DNA of 64,000 bases from Sabellastarte sp. h YS-2021 (lineage: Eukaryota > Annelida > Polychaeta > Sabellida > Sabellidae). Positions 46,177 through 58,325 of the stretch are shown piece by piece (the first letter of the stretch is position 1; every line of letters starts with the position of its first letter). Made by a program: the position numbers and the translations under genes. The DNA lies in contig OZ024935.1 of the NCBI GenBank assembly GCA_964017235.1, forward strand, positions 30,917,596-30,981,595, given 5' to 3'. Under the pieces are notes generated by a model. The model was not told the DNA's origin. It ran no database searches and saw only the letters and a list, made by a program, of their open reading frames with translations.

Positions 46177-47988
46177 TGTACATGTAATAAAGTTTATATA
46201 GAATGAGGCAAAAATAATCCAATAGTAAATTGTTAATCTTCTGTAGTATATTGCTACCATGTTTGTAAAAATGTCTGATTATGCATCTGGAAATATATAT
46301 TTGGGGAAATAAAAAGCAAACAATCCATTTCGGAAATTTATAACCAGTTGTGGACAAACAAAAAATAATAAAAAAATCAACTTCAAATATTGATCTACAC
46401 TGATTCACTGATACACTCCATCAAGCCATTCTGGTGAAATGGTTGCAGGTTTATTTAATCTGGCAATAAAGTGAAAAATTGCAAATGAAAGTTTAAATTT
46501 AGAACAAATTTAAGAAAGCAATTATTGTGAGAGATATTGTCACAGTCTTTTTATTTATACCATTCGGCAGAATAAGGATGACACCATCTAACCTTTCCAA
46601 TTTTGTCAATCAATAACTTCCCTGAATGGTGAATGATTGAAGGCCAGGATAATATGGGCCGACTATTACCAATCCCCTCATGTTGTCATTTAACATGAAC
46701 AACAGAATGTAAAGTGATCAGCTGTTTAAATGTCCAACAGTTGAGTGCATCATGGGACATGCGCTTCATTAGTCTAGCCAACACAAGCAATTTGCAAATT
46801 TAATAAGTACATTAAAAGTTAAAACTTTACTAATAGACAATTTTCTATACCTATTTAAACCCCTACTAACCTGATAGCGGGGTCAGTTGTGAGGGCCTCA
46901 CCTGCCCATTAGGTAAAAGGTATTAATTTAATTTATTTATTAAATTTGCTATTTATTGTGTTAATACTTCTTACCTAATTGACAATTTGCTAGAATAACT
47001 ACTGCTTGCTATGCAGGTCAGTTACTATTTGTAGGCGGGTCAGTTACTAGGGACTGCAAGTGAATTAAAATAATTAAGGCAATGGTGGCCTTAAACATGA
47101 CTCCAGTTGGTCCTATAGGTTGGTTGGTTGGTTGCCAGCAGCATATCGACGTTACCCCCCATTTTTTAGAGACCCGCTCTGAGGTAGAGGAAGAGAGGTA
47201 TAAGTTCAATCCCTGTAGAGGTCCTCGCAGAAGGAAGTAACCCACTGACTGATGATGTCTTTTTGTTTCTATCTCCAATGTAATTGGGCTATTGGTGTAT
47301 CTGCTGAGCAGCCTCAACTGGACCAAGATAGAAGAGCTTTGAATCATCCCAGGCCACATCCTTAAAATAGAATTGTGTGAAGGTGTTACGTGATTTCCCA
47401 TGGCAGTTTTTTGACAATAACGGGACAACAAGTGTGCCCATGGTGAAATAAGAAAGCAACATGTTGAATTTTAAAAATTTCATAAAAATGTCATTTTTTG
47501 CTAGTTTTTGACAAATAATATACCATTTCTAGATCATTAATAATAAGTCTTTCATTTTTCATCACATGTTACTTTATAATTTAAAGTTTTCCATTAATCC
47601 ACTTCACCATAAGTGCTCAAAACCTGACTTATTACTTTCAAGGAATTTCCAAGGCAACATATATGTTAAAATGTTTCCATAAACCACAATTTTGTAACAT
47701 TCAAAGTAAATTTATTTCAAGAAAATCATTTATTGCAACTTACAGTCAGCTTTTGAGTGGAGATTAAGTGCCATAATTGATTACACTCGGAATTAAATGT
47801 ATTCTGTATACTACAGCAAATAAAGAACCCAATATAAAATTTGAATTTGAAACTGCTCATATGCATCACCTATGGGTCTAACAATGAACACAAGTGTAAC
47901 ATTGAGTTTTAATAATTTAAGATACGATGATGACCTTTCATCTTTGAAAGTTAAAGTAGGAAGGCCATGGGCAGTTTCCATGACCTGA
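46177..47988. other. Intergenic DNA, no recognised gene
   Basis: The longest frame, 47018-47431 on the minus strand (137 codons), has no recognisable domain, and its surroundings have no promoter or splice signals that would favour it. AT-rich and unremarkable otherwise. Confidence 0.45.
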
Positions 47989-48145
47989 TTGGAGGAGCTT
48001 ACTGAGAATTAATAGCCAAACTTGAAATAAAGGCTAAATGATAAAAATGATATTTGGTTCAAGGTCAAGCAATTTTAGGATGACCTTGAAAGTTAGGTCA
48101 AACCAAGTAAAAGGGGTCAAGCCCCTGAAGCACCAATGGACAACC
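47989..48145. repeat. Direct repeat R2, left copy
   Basis: About 157 bp that recur at 49650-49799 in the same orientation; from TTGGAGGAGCTTACTG to AAGCACCAATGGACAAC. Contains TTCAAGGTCAAGCAATTTTA and GGTCAAACCAAGT. The copies differ by small gaps and a few substitutions. Confidence 0.85.
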
Positions 48146-49649
48146 CACGGTGAAAGTAACACCATCCAACCAGTGGCTATTCAGTGTACGTGTTTGCCTC
48201 AAATTTTGAAGATTGAGGAGAACCAAGCCACGGGGCTGTGAATCAATTTTACAAATGTCCCATTAAAGGGGAATATGAAAATAAAGAGTTATTAAGAATG
48301 AATAGAATTTTATATAAGTTACCAGTGAAAGAAATGGTGACACCCCATAATGGGGAACCTGGATGGTGGATCCAAGAAGTCAAAAGTTAGAGGTCAAAAT
48401 ACACTGGCTAGCTGAAGATTAGATCTACGTGACTGAGTAATACGGCCCCCTACTAACATAAATAGTTCGTGGATCACACAGTGGCTAATGAGCCTGACTA
48501 CCCAATGTGCAGTAGATTGAAATAAGTATAAAAGATGTAAATCATGAGTTTGTAAACATAAAAGCAATAAAACAGGTAATTGTAGTAGTAAATAATACTA
48601 ACACAGTACAATAGTATGATATTCATGTTGTAATACTTCAAAATAGTTATACATATTAGAATGAATTCACTGATACTGTATATATGGTAGTGACACATGA
48701 ACATATAATAAAAATTTATTAAAAATACACGTAAGTATCAATTATAAAACATGTAAATTGATTTGTCGCTACTAGTATACATTTAACATATAATGACTGT
48801 AATGCAAGATAAATGGCTGATAAACGACTTACAGTGGATTCTATGAATGATAAGTTGTAAAATAAACACAGAACTATACAGCACAAGTTAATGTTATACT
48901 ATGACTAATGATACTTACCACTGAAATGACTAGCCAAAGCATTATGTTAACGATATTAGACGAATATCACTTATCACCATACAACTAGAAAGCCTAATGT
49001 CTTAACGGACATCCAGGTTTGGAAATGATGTACTTGGCTGGATCCCCATAGAAGATCAGAATCAGCTGGTGAAATTTCATACACAGAACTATTGTGTCTC
49101 TGAATGTGGCCTCTGGGCGGCGGTCAGATCCAAAGTGACCCAACTTTAATAACCCAGAAGCTGAGAAATGAGGTGCTGACATGTGTAAAACATCCATCAT
49201 ACAATATACATGATGACCTGAAAATATATAACAGGCAGTATTCTGTCCACACTGACATATTGTCAAGGGAGGGAAATTACTGGTTGGGAATTTTTAATGT
49301 CACCTCGTTGCCCTCCAGGTTTGAAATGGCAGAGTGTTAACTCATAATTCAAGACGACCAAACCTTGCCCAATCACAGACCAGGACACAGAACCTCTTAT
49401 GACAAATACTAATTTTATGCTGATCGAAAATAGGAGCTCCCTCAGGACTGATCTGCCCGGCACCCGAATGTCGGACCGAACAGTCCCCATGGAGCCCAAC
49501 CCAAGACGATAAAACACCAGCATGGGATTTACAATTTCTATTTTCAATCTACTGGAAATTTCTTTTGCACATTCAACACAGTTTTACTTTTACACACTAG
49601 TCACAAATATTTTTAAATTGATATGAACTGACTTTACTAAAAAAATTGG
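48146..49649. other. 1.5-kb segment between the R2 repeats
   Basis: No domain found in any frame; two overlapping short frames near 48994-49547 look random. It may be the body of an element ended by R2. Confidence 0.4.
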
Positions 49650-49799
49650 TTGGAGGAGCTTACTGGGAATAAATAACCAAACATGAAATAAAGGTCAAAT
49701 GATATTTGGTTCAAGGTCAAGCAATTTTAGGATGACCTTGAAAGTAAGAAGGTCAAACCAAGTGAAAGGGGTCAAGCCCCTGAAGCACCAATGGACAAC
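49650..49799. repeat. Direct repeat R2, right copy
   Basis: See left copy at 47989-48145; this one lacks a few bases after GTCAAATGATA and has an extra AAG in the AAAGTAAGAAGGTCAAACC part. Confidence 0.85.
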
Positions 49800-50150
49800 T
49801 CCTTGATTGTGATCTGATTTTGAACTAAATTTTACCCTCAGCTTGAGCCATGTTAGTGAATATGAGCCATAGGTGTTTTATTTTACTTTTCATTTATCTG
49901 TGTAACAGTATGCAAATTATTCTAGTTCATTTTTTGTACATAACATATGTGAAAAGCCCATTATCTGCTCTTTGCTGTGCTTTTACAGATTGAAATATTC
50001 TCTAAGATAACTTTGTTCACAATCGCAAAATTCTGTAAATATTTCAATATGGAGACCATTTTTTCCAGAAGCAAGAGGCCGATGTTCATTCTAGCTCTTT
50101 TAATATGATTTCTATGGATTATGCAACCCCAGATATTAACGTTTGATCTG
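49800..50150. other. Intergenic DNA left of Harbinger copy 2
   Basis: Nothing recognised. Confidence 0.4.
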
Positions 50151-50314
50151 TTATGGGGGGGGGGGGGGGTGTGTGTTCCACTGTAGCCGATCCTGTAACC
50201 GACTCTATGACTCTAGGGTTTGCTGCAAAAATCAGGGAATTGGGGAAGAAAATTAGAAAAAAGCATGCAAAAATGCTGGGTCGGTTTCATCTCCCTGACA
50301 GGATGTAGCACATC

Positions 50315-51912
50315 CCGGTGTAGTGCATGATTTTACACCCCACATAAAATGCATGGGGGTGAAATATATGACAAGGGAACGTCCCTTTGCCATATTTTAC
50401 ACCCCTTGTTAAATTTCTTTATATTTATAAATTTCTCTATATTTATGAAAAAGTGAAGCTCAACAGCTTCAAACATCCAAAACTTATCTCAAAAATTGTT
50501 AATCATTTTCAACATATTTGATGGCCCATCTAAATAGTAACTGCTAGTTATTTTACAGTGACTTTTAAGCTAACTGTGGCCTCTCACCTGGGGTTCTTGT
50601 TTTATGTACTGTTAGTGTATTCATTTATTGTCTTCATACAGACTTACAGTAATAGGTTAGACACTGGTTATTGTCTTATTATTAGTGGGTGATTAGTTAA
50701 TTAGATAATCTATGCATTTCTCTTTTGGTTGGATTTCTATCACATGATAAACTAAAGGGGGGCCCATGACCAACTTAGCAGTGGTTTCTCATCTAGAAAC
50801 TTTTAACAAATGAGGTGGGATGTCTTACATGTTATCCTATTTGGATATGGCCTCTTCTCCTATATTAAGTGTAATTTTATTAGAAAAGTTGATTGTATAT
50901 TTCTTTGTATATGTAATTAATACACAGCACATGAGTAAATTTAACAAAAATTTGAATTATTTGTTCAGTCCACATTTACAATCTTGTACCAGCTGTGGGG
51001 AAAACTGCATGTAGGGCTTTATAGTATAAGCTATTGTTCTGCCCAAAACTGATTGATCAGTCTTATAAGGATTAATTGCAATTACCTTATAGCTGTAAAA
51101 CAGTAGCAAATCAACATAAAAAGAATGGCATCCTAGTAACATGGCCTGTGATAAGTTAGTGATTAGTTAATTGGATTTACTCAGGTATAATTTTTGCTTG
51201 GGCCCTCTAGTCTCTATAGGAATCCATGTATTTTATGTTGATTTGTTCACTGTCTTTATATGTAAGCATTATTGGTAGCAAATTGAAATGAAAAGAATGG
51301 CTTCCTATCAATATGGCCGTGAATGATTAGTTAGTGATTAGTTAATTGGATGTACTCAGGTCTTATGTTGCATGTGTAAATGAAAGTAATTTATGTAACA
51401 TTATCATGGAGGATATGTATCTCCCAAAACACCTTAAAGAGTTTTTCAACAAAACCAATTAATCCTGCTTCTTAGCTAATCACTCAATCACAAGTGAAAC
51501 AAATCAAGTTCAAAAGAATGCAAGAACAACAGGCAAATCTAAGACTAATCCATTTACCAAGTCACACAGATAGCCAAAAAATTAACTTAAAGAGTCTTAA
51601 AACTATAGACAAATCATAATCTAATCCAGTTGCTGTTACCCCCAGAAGTAAAACAAATCAAGTTCTAAGAAGTGGTCAGACAATAGACAATTTCCAAACT
51701 CAATTGCAATCTAACCAATAAAAGTTGAAGCCCCCATTGATTTGCTCTGTATGGCCCAGTAGGGGGTGTAACTTTTGGTGGGGGTATAAAATATGACTGC
51801 CATATTTTACACCCCCTTAATCCCTCATTGTTAGGCGTGTAAAATATGATTGCCATGTAATACACTCCCCTAAAAGATCAAAGAAAGGGTGAGAAATATG
51901 GCGTTACACCGG
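50315..51912. mobile_element. Unclassified DNA element with CCGGTGTA terminal inverted repeats, nested in Harbinger copy 2
   Basis: 1,598 bp. The left end is CCGGTGTAGTGCATGATTTT then ACACCCC; the right end in reverse complement is CCGGTGTAACGCCATATTTC then TCACCC, an imperfect inverted repeat of about 26 bp. Both ends lie inside the subterminal zone of Harbinger copy 2, and the motif-rich Harbinger sequence resumes on both sides. The interior has TATTTTACACCCC-type strings near both ends and an 85-90 bp internal repeat (51104-51185, 51272-51362), but no protein. No clear target-site duplication was found, so the superfamily stays open. Confidence 0.65.
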
Positions 51913-52159
51913 CTTGTCTGGATCAAGATCCCGACCTGGCCTGAGGTCGGGATGCTTTTCTCTACGTCAAGATGGGAAACTACTGTGACAAGCCGTAAAC
52001 ACCTAACCGAAAGCTGCATCAGGCCCCGTCAAGACATACTGACAAACAGACAGGACTGGAGCATTTTCCCCACTCACCCCGATTGGACTGATTAATTCCT
52101 GGAGTCGGAATCAAGAGTCAGAATCGAACCCACACTATATAAACCTGCCCTGGCTGTCA

Positions 52160-52400
52160 TAAATCATCATTTCTTACTGCAAAGATGCCAGCTACACATC
52201 ACTTCTACAAAATCTTAGGGTATTTCTGTTTTTTATTGAATTTAATATTTTGATTTGCCGACAGAGGACACATCTAAACCCAGGATCAGCACCTGCCATA
52301 CAGCCAGCACCACAGTCACAACCCCAGCCAGCTCTCAGGAGAAGAAAAAAAACACCAAAGCTCTGGGTCATGCTCTAGAGGTGGAGGTGATTGGAGGAGA
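52160..52400 (+). pseudogene. Transposase N-terminal remnant of Harbinger copy 2
   Basis: A short exon-like start ATGCCAGCTACACATCACTT (52184) and, after a CCGACAG acceptor-like string, a frame with PGSAPAIQPAPQSQPQPALR followed by RRKKTPKLWVML. This matches the Pro/Gln-rich basic segment of the copy 1 transposase (PAPGQPASPPQPQPPPRKRK, then PKNPWVM). The catalytic domain that should follow is deleted; the convergent MADF-type gene begins within about 40 bp. Confidence 0.65.
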
Positions 52401-52436
52401 GGCGGCTAGTGGTTGCATGTTGGGTGGTGAAAACGG

Positions 52437-53870
52437 CTACCACATGTCAATCTGTTGGTAGCTCATCACAGATTGAAGATTTCTGAAGAAGCTTGAGAGT
52501 CCTGATATGTTATGTTGACTTTCTTTGTCTTTAGCAGAGGCAACTGATGTGGATTGAACTACTTTCATTGGGGTCAATTTGAAGGTGAGTGGTCTTGAAG
52601 GTCCAGCCTGTTGGTCATCAACTACCAGGCAGGCAGTTGGCTGCCATCTGGCTTGTTGCTGCTGTCCTTTGGTTGCCACTTGGCTCCTCTGAGCAGATAG
52701 GATGACCTGGCTTGAAGGCATCTGAGTCTCTGGGGTGATTAACATGTATTCCTGTGCAACTGGTGCTGGTTGCTGTGGTTGTTGAAATGTTTGTGGCACA
52801 AATATTGAAGTTACACTTGAGCTTTGTGAAAGTGTCTGTTGATGTGGCTGGTGGAGCTGACGGTTCTCTTTCATCTGCCCTGGTCTGGATACTGCTAAGA
52901 AGTTTCACAGCCTCGTTTCTGAATGTTTGAAAGCCTTTATCTTCTAAGACCTCCACCTCAGATGCCAGGTAGTTGCAGAAGGCTGTTCTTGTTGTCTTCT
53001 GCTTTTGCCCGAGGAATGATGACAGCATGATTCTCATCTCTACAAACTGGCCTGGGGAAACTACACTGGGGCTTGTATCTAAAGGCTGCATTGTGGTGTC
53101 TGATCGCATGCTGATCCCCATACTGTCTATGTCGGTTGAAGCTCTGGAGATGTTGTGTGATTAATCAGCAGATGCACTGGCTTCTTCAGAGTTAGACTTA
53201 AAGCCTGATGATTTGCTGAGTATCTTGCATCTGATGTGCGACTTCAAGAATTAAAATTTATCCTGAATCCAGTTCTGCCCTTTTTTTTGGCCTGTCCAGA
53301 CTTGGATTGCGTGAGCTTGCCGTAATATGTCTTTTGCGACTCAAATGACGTCTTGCATACCTTGACAGATAGCTTGCGACTGTTGGTGAAACTCTCCCAG
53401 AGACACTCCTTTCTTGCTTTGCCCTTAAAATGTTCATTAGTCTTGTTGTACAACTCCTCGTGGTCCTTCACAAAGTCCACAATTTCCTCCTCATATTAGT
53501 CGATGTTGGTCACATGCTCCTTCTTATGCCTTGAGTGTAATTGAGATGTGGCCACCACAAAGTCCACAATTTCCTCCTCATATTAGTTGATGTTGGTCAT
53601 ATGCTCCTTCTTATGCCTTTAGTGTAATTGAGATGTGGCCACCTCTCCTCCACCCTCTGTGCATGTATCTATTTCTGTGTCACTTCTGTCTGTTCACATT
53701 TTCCTACCACTCGCTTGTCTGCAGAGTGTGTACCCTCTGTTTCTGTGCCTTTCTCTCCCTCTCTCTTGCTTCTCTCTGCTCCCTCGTCCACTGTATATCT
53801 GCCGCTGTGTTCCCATCTCAAATTCAGGAACACCATCTGTGGGAACCTTTATCTTCCTCATACCCCAAGT
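52437..53870 (-). pseudogene. MADF-type DNA-binding partner gene of Harbinger copy 2
   Basis: Minus strand. Pieces in order: an Arg/Glu-rich start (53870-53694), MADF-like VDFVKDHEELYNKTNEHFKG with KECLWESFTNSRKL and KTYYGKLTQSKSGQ (53480-53244), a region with FLGQKQK and FCNYLASEVEVLEDKGFQTF (53121-52870), and a Gln/Ser/Pro tail with CLVVDDQQAGPSRPLTF (52874-52437). An 87-bp tandem duplication (53469-53642) sits before the MADF part and disrupts the frame, with other breaks near 53200 and 52870. It corresponds piece by piece to 40032-41608 of copy 1. Confidence 0.8.
53469..53642. repeat. Tandem duplication, two units of 87 bp
   Basis: Unit 1 53469-53555, unit 2 53556-53642; both contain CACAAAGTCCACAATTTCCT and GATGTTGGTCAYATGCTCCT. 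They differ at a few bases. The unit includes the start of the MADF domain of the Harbinger copy 2 gene. Confidence 0.88.
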
Positions 53871-54490
53871 CCCAAGCCAAGAGGTCCATAATGAAAAATT
53901 TCTGGGCTTTAAAAATTTATTGTTTCTACTACTCCATTTGTTGATGACATATATATTACACAAAAGTAAATCACACTAGCTTTGAAAGTTAATATCATCA
54001 CAACATCTTTTGATATGAATATGCACAACATGAATTATTTACATGCAACATTTATGTTGTGAATGAAGTTACTATATGCAACAGTTAAACTTGAAAGAGT
54101 CCATTATTACTTCGCATTAAGTACACCAATAAGTAATGTTCGTATTTACTGTCCATATAACATACTTTAGAAGATGCAACATTTAACATTTGTGATATAA
54201 AGAATTGAATTTCCAATAAAAGTGATAGGCTGAAGGTTAAGGACGCACAGATGTACAAAGAAGTTACTAGATCATAAAACAATGAAATTTATGGAATTTA
54301 AGTAAACCTTTGACAACGTAGAGGTAGAACCAGTGTGAAATTGATATTAAGAATAATTAACAACAATTACTAGTAGGAGGACTCAGGGTCCATGTTTAAG
54401 AACATATTTACTGTACAAACTTTCCATGGAGGTGTTATAGAAGGGATAATTTTGTAAATTTACAGAGATTAATGGAGGAAAGAGGGATGG
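53860..54490. mobile_element. Possible 630-bp insertion in Harbinger copy 2
   Basis: A near-perfect repeat of about 19 bp, ACCTTTATCTTCCTCA with flanks, lies at about 53840-53858 and 54493-54511, and the segment between has no counterpart in copy 1, where the same interval is about 700 bp shorter. The content is AT-rich non-coding DNA with no recognised termini. A local duplication is an alternative. Confidence 0.45.
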
Positions 54491-55314
54491 GGACCTTTAT
54501 CTTCCTCACTCGTCTGCCCTTCTTTGGACCCATTTTTCTTTGTAAAAGCAGACTTTTGTAAAAAACAAAATCCTAAAATCAAAAGTCAGCCCAACTTGTA
54601 TCTCAAGACTAAATCCTAGTTAATTTGTTAAAAACAAAAGCCTTATTCTTAAACGCTGCTAGATGTATCGGTGAGATATCAGATTCCAAATGATGAATTG
54701 ACTAACCGACTGTCCTTATATAGTCATAAATTTTATGGCCAACATGCCGTGGGTTGATAAAATGAGTGTGGCTTGACCTACACAGTTCCTCGCTTGTCTG
54801 TTGCTGTAACTGCCTTGTTAGTTTCTGTATATGGCTTGTCATGATGTGTTCCCTGCTTGTCCTGCTGAGATGTTGCCGACTCTTTGGTCAAAGACTTGGG
54901 GACTTCCCGTCTTGATCGGAAGTGTCCAAGTCAGGTTGGCAATGTTAACAACAGGCTGGTTTCCTTTCAAGCATGGTCGGTTTGTGTCTACAGCCTGTTG
55001 GAAGGTGGGGTCCTGGTACTTAACCATGGTAAAGTTCTTCCAGACAAGACGGTTATAGTATAGGACAAGACGGGAAGTGTAACTGACAAGCTGTGGAGAT
55101 CCAAGACAGGATGGTTACCAGGTGGGTGGAGCCAAGGTCCAGATACAGAGTCGGGATAGGTTGGGGAAACATCAAACATGTTTGATATTTTGTTGATCCA
55201 CCACGCCAAACCAGTAAATCACAATTGATTGTAACCGACTATGTAAACAAAGCTCCGGATCACCAAAAAATAACTAGTTACTGACAAGTCGGCTCCAATG
55301 GAACACCTCCATAA

Positions 55315-55679
55315 CATCCACTATGTCACCATACTCCATTTTCATTAAGAAGGATTAACTACATGAATAAATGCAATAGACTTTGTATAATTAGAGCCAA
55401 TATAAGTGGAACGTAGGTACAAGTGAAATAAGTTTTGAATTTCCAGCTGAAGAAAAGGTATTTCGTAATTTAAATATATCCTTATTTTGCCCATTCAAAC
55501 TTATCCTATAGTGAATTCCGAAAATTGTCTGAGGAAAACTATAAGCTTAAGTGTAAGACAAAAATCTGAAGTTAGGCTTGGACTTCTGCCAAAACCTGGG
55601 ATATACAACTTTTACAACTACAACTCTATCCAAATGTTCAAACCTGTATAACAAAAACAACATCAAAAGTATCATTCTA
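55315..55679. other. AT-rich intergenic DNA
   Basis: Nothing recognised. Confidence 0.4.
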
Positions 55680-58040
55680 GAAATTGATTGTTGAAAAAAA
55701 ATGTGGTTGTTGGCTGTACATATAATCTGCCTGGTAATAGTGTTGAGAAATTTACTGAATACATATCTGACATCACATATTGTATTAATAGTAAACCAGC
55801 ATATATTTGTGGAGATTTTAACATTAATTTGTTGAACCATGACACAAACAGTGAAACAAGTAATTTGATAAATATATTTGCCAGTGAAAAGTTATATCTA
55901 TTAAATACTCATCCCACGCAAAGACCAATTCAGCAACACAAATTGATAATATTTTACAAATGTCTTGAATAAATAAAATTATAGTGGAATTTGATGGACT
56001 GTTTGCGTGATGACTTCCCAATTTTTGAAAAAGTACCATTATTTTGTCAATTTCTTTTTAAATTTGTATGATAAACACTTCCCAAAGCAAAAGTTTACGA
56101 TAAGGCCAAGAAGAATGGTTATCTAATAGTTTAATTATCTGTTGTTGGAAAAATGAGTTATATAAAATATTTTTATAAAAATATGGTATAAAAATGTATG
56201 AAATATGGTATAAATCATATGAAAATAAATGTACTAATATTTTGCGATATGCAGAAACGCAGTATTACTGAGAAGTTAAAAAGTGTTAAAGGTGACATAA
56301 AAACACTTGGAGAATTTTAAATAATGTTATAAATAAAGACGTTCCTAAGGTCAGTCCTTTCAACAGTTTCACCCACAGAAGCTTAAAAATAACAAATGAT
56401 GACCAAATTGCTGTGGATACATGGTCAATATTGGCCCATCTTTGGCAAATATATTGGTATTGTAAATAAAGACCCAGCTGATTACTTAAATGGTATTTAC
56501 CAGACGACTATGTTTTGTGCTGCACAGATGAGAATGAAATATTTAATGTCATGATAAAAGAAAAATTGAATAAACTATTTGTTATCATGACATATCTATT
56601 AATGTTGTGAAATATACTGCTGATATTTATGCAAACATTTGCCATTTATGTTTCATACATCCTTAAAAATGGGAATATTTCCAGAGAGTCTCAAAGGTGC
56701 AAAAGTTGTAAATATTTACAAAAGTGTGGATATGGATACTTTTCAAATTACAGCCCAATATCAGTGCCATGTACTTTTTCAAAAATGACCTTATTGAGTT
56801 GCAAAAAGCATTTGACATCATAAACCATGTTGTCCATTTGAAAAAAAACTTCAGATGTCAGAGCGATTTTGATGAATGGATCAAGAGTTGCTTAATGGAG
56901 AGATTCTAACTTGTGACAACCAGAAGCATTCTGTGACATTACCTATAACATGTGGTGTACCACAAGACTCCATACTAGGACCATTATTGTTTCTAATTTA
57001 TATTAATGACACTTGAAACATTTCTAAGTTGCTAAAATTTGTCATGTTTGCAGATTATACCAGTGTTTTTATCTCTTATAAAACATTAAATGCACTGAGA
57101 AAATTCTTAATTCAGAATTACAAAATCTTGTCACATGGTTTAAAGTCAACAAACTATCATTGAATATTGAAAAGACAAAATTCATTTTGTTTCAACAAAA
57201 AACTGAAAAAGATCTCGACAAACATATCGCTTTATTTATTATAATTCATTATTATTCATTAGAATTAAACACTGTATACTAAATATTTGGGAATTATTCT
57301 TGACTAACTTGGACAAACCACATCAATGAAATAGAAAATATAATTTCAAAAAGATATGGAGGTGTCACATCAAGGGCTAGAAATGTCAATATAAAAGAAT
57401 TACAAACATTGTATTGTTCTCTAATATTACAATATCTCAACTATGGAGTTGTGCTATGGGGAAATAATTAAATAAGTAGACTGAACAGAATTATAAAATT
57501 ACAGAAAAAGATAATTAGAAAAATTGTTAAAGTTGTTTATTTATGTAGCACATTACCATTGTTTAAAAATATGGGTCTACTTAAATTTACAGATATTGTT
57601 TTTTTAAAAAAGGTGCAATAGTAACCAATGAAGACTACCCTATGTGATTTGTTTCTATGTTTTAAAATCTTTCTACTTTTCACCATTACAAAACCAGACA
57701 AAGTGGTGATTACTTTTATCAAAAGTATATTTATTTATGGGGGGTTTGATGTCGCTTTGAACACTGTACAGGTCATATCACGACGGGTAATCTTGTGGGC
57801 AGAGGAAAACAGTACATACAGTTGGTCAAGGTTCTGTACTGTAAACTGCCGACCATCAGTGATTGTGTTACCACTGCGCCACTTTGGCCCTTTATATCCA
57901 AAGTATAATTCTCACAAACATATTCTAATAAGAAATTCTCATTCAGAGTAATTGGGTGTAAGATTTTGAATTATCTTGTAAAGGAATCTAGAAGTTGCAA
58001 ATCACTAAACACATTAAAAATGTTAAAAGTTTTCTAATAC
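55680..58040 (+). mobile_element. Decayed LINE (jockey-superfamily-like, family E), split by a SINE
   Basis: An APE-type endonuclease end is seen at 55688-55972 (NLPGNSVEKFTEYISDITYC, then ICGDFNINLLNHDTN). The reverse transcriptase can be followed in pieces: SLKGAKVV near 56690, NYSPISV-like sequence near 56750, AFDIINHVVH near 56810, TCGVPQDSILGPLLFLIYIN near 56945-57005, FADYT at 57048 where FADDT would be expected, KLSLNIEKTKFILF near 57155-57195, and C-terminal blocks GVTSRARN and YLNYGVVLWGN near 57440. The final block IRNSHSEVIGCKIL-like sequence lies after a SINE (57730-57895). Ten or so stops and frameshifts make this the oldest LINE here. The clade is not resolved. Confidence 0.8.
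57730..57895 (-). mobile_element. tRNA-headed SINE (family A), copy 9, internally deleted
   Basis: Reverse-oriented; the tail TTTATTTATGGGGGG at the left, a body to CTGTAAACTGCCGACC, then a jump to GTGTTACCACTGCGCCACTT near the head. About 60 bp, including the B box, are missing. Target-site duplication ATCAAAAGTATA / ATCCAAAGTATA at 57718-57729 and 57896-57907 with one mismatch. It interrupts LINE family E. Confidence 0.87.
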
Positions 58041-58312
58041 AGGGTGATCAAACACAACTTAATCACGCAAGTATTTGTGCAACTTCATTGTAAGTGTTGT
58101 ATCCCAGAAATTTGGTTTTAGACCTTGTAAAAGCACTTTGCTTCTGTTCATAACCTTTCAGTGTAATTGATTTCATTTATTCACACATACAATATTCTTG
58201 TAAGGTACTAATACATTCTTACACTGAATAAACATTTTCTTATGTTATCATTAACGCACTGTAAACCTCGTATCAATTTAATAAATTTCAACAATACAGG
58301 AAAGCAATGACT
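58041..58312. other. AT-rich DNA, probably the LINE 3' region
   Basis: Nothing coding; may contain the 3' UTR of LINE family E. Confidence 0.35.
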
Positions 58313-58325
58313 TCTAGCTATCCAG

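Larger units (their letters stand above)
50154..55311. mobile_element. PIF/Harbinger DNA transposon, copy 2, internally deleted and invaded
   Basis: Opposite orientation to copy 1. The left end carries GTTCCACTGTAGCCGATCCT (from about 50174), matching the right end of copy 1 in reverse complement; the right end reads GTCGGCTCCAATGGAACACC up to 55309. Flanks are TTA (50151-50153) and TAA (55312-55314), of the TWA class but not identical; a G17 run blurs the left tip. It keeps the MADF-type gene (minus strand) and the start of the transposase (about 52160-52400, plus strand), but the catalytic part of the transposase is gone, so it could move only with help. Two later insertions lie in it: 50315-51912, and about 53860-54490. 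Confidence 0.78.

Noticed and set aside
47160-47225. tRNA-like GTTCAATCCC string
   Set aside because: A lone B-box-like string without an A box at the right spacing; no SINE body follows.
47018-47431. 137-codon reverse ORF as a gene
   Set aside because: No domain, no start context or splice evidence, and composition like the surroundings.
53628-53979. Three overlapping forward ORFs of 87-114 codons
   Set aside because: They are antisense to the Arg/Glu-rich start of the MADF-type gene of Harbinger copy 2; the pyrimidine-rich strand avoids stops by composition.
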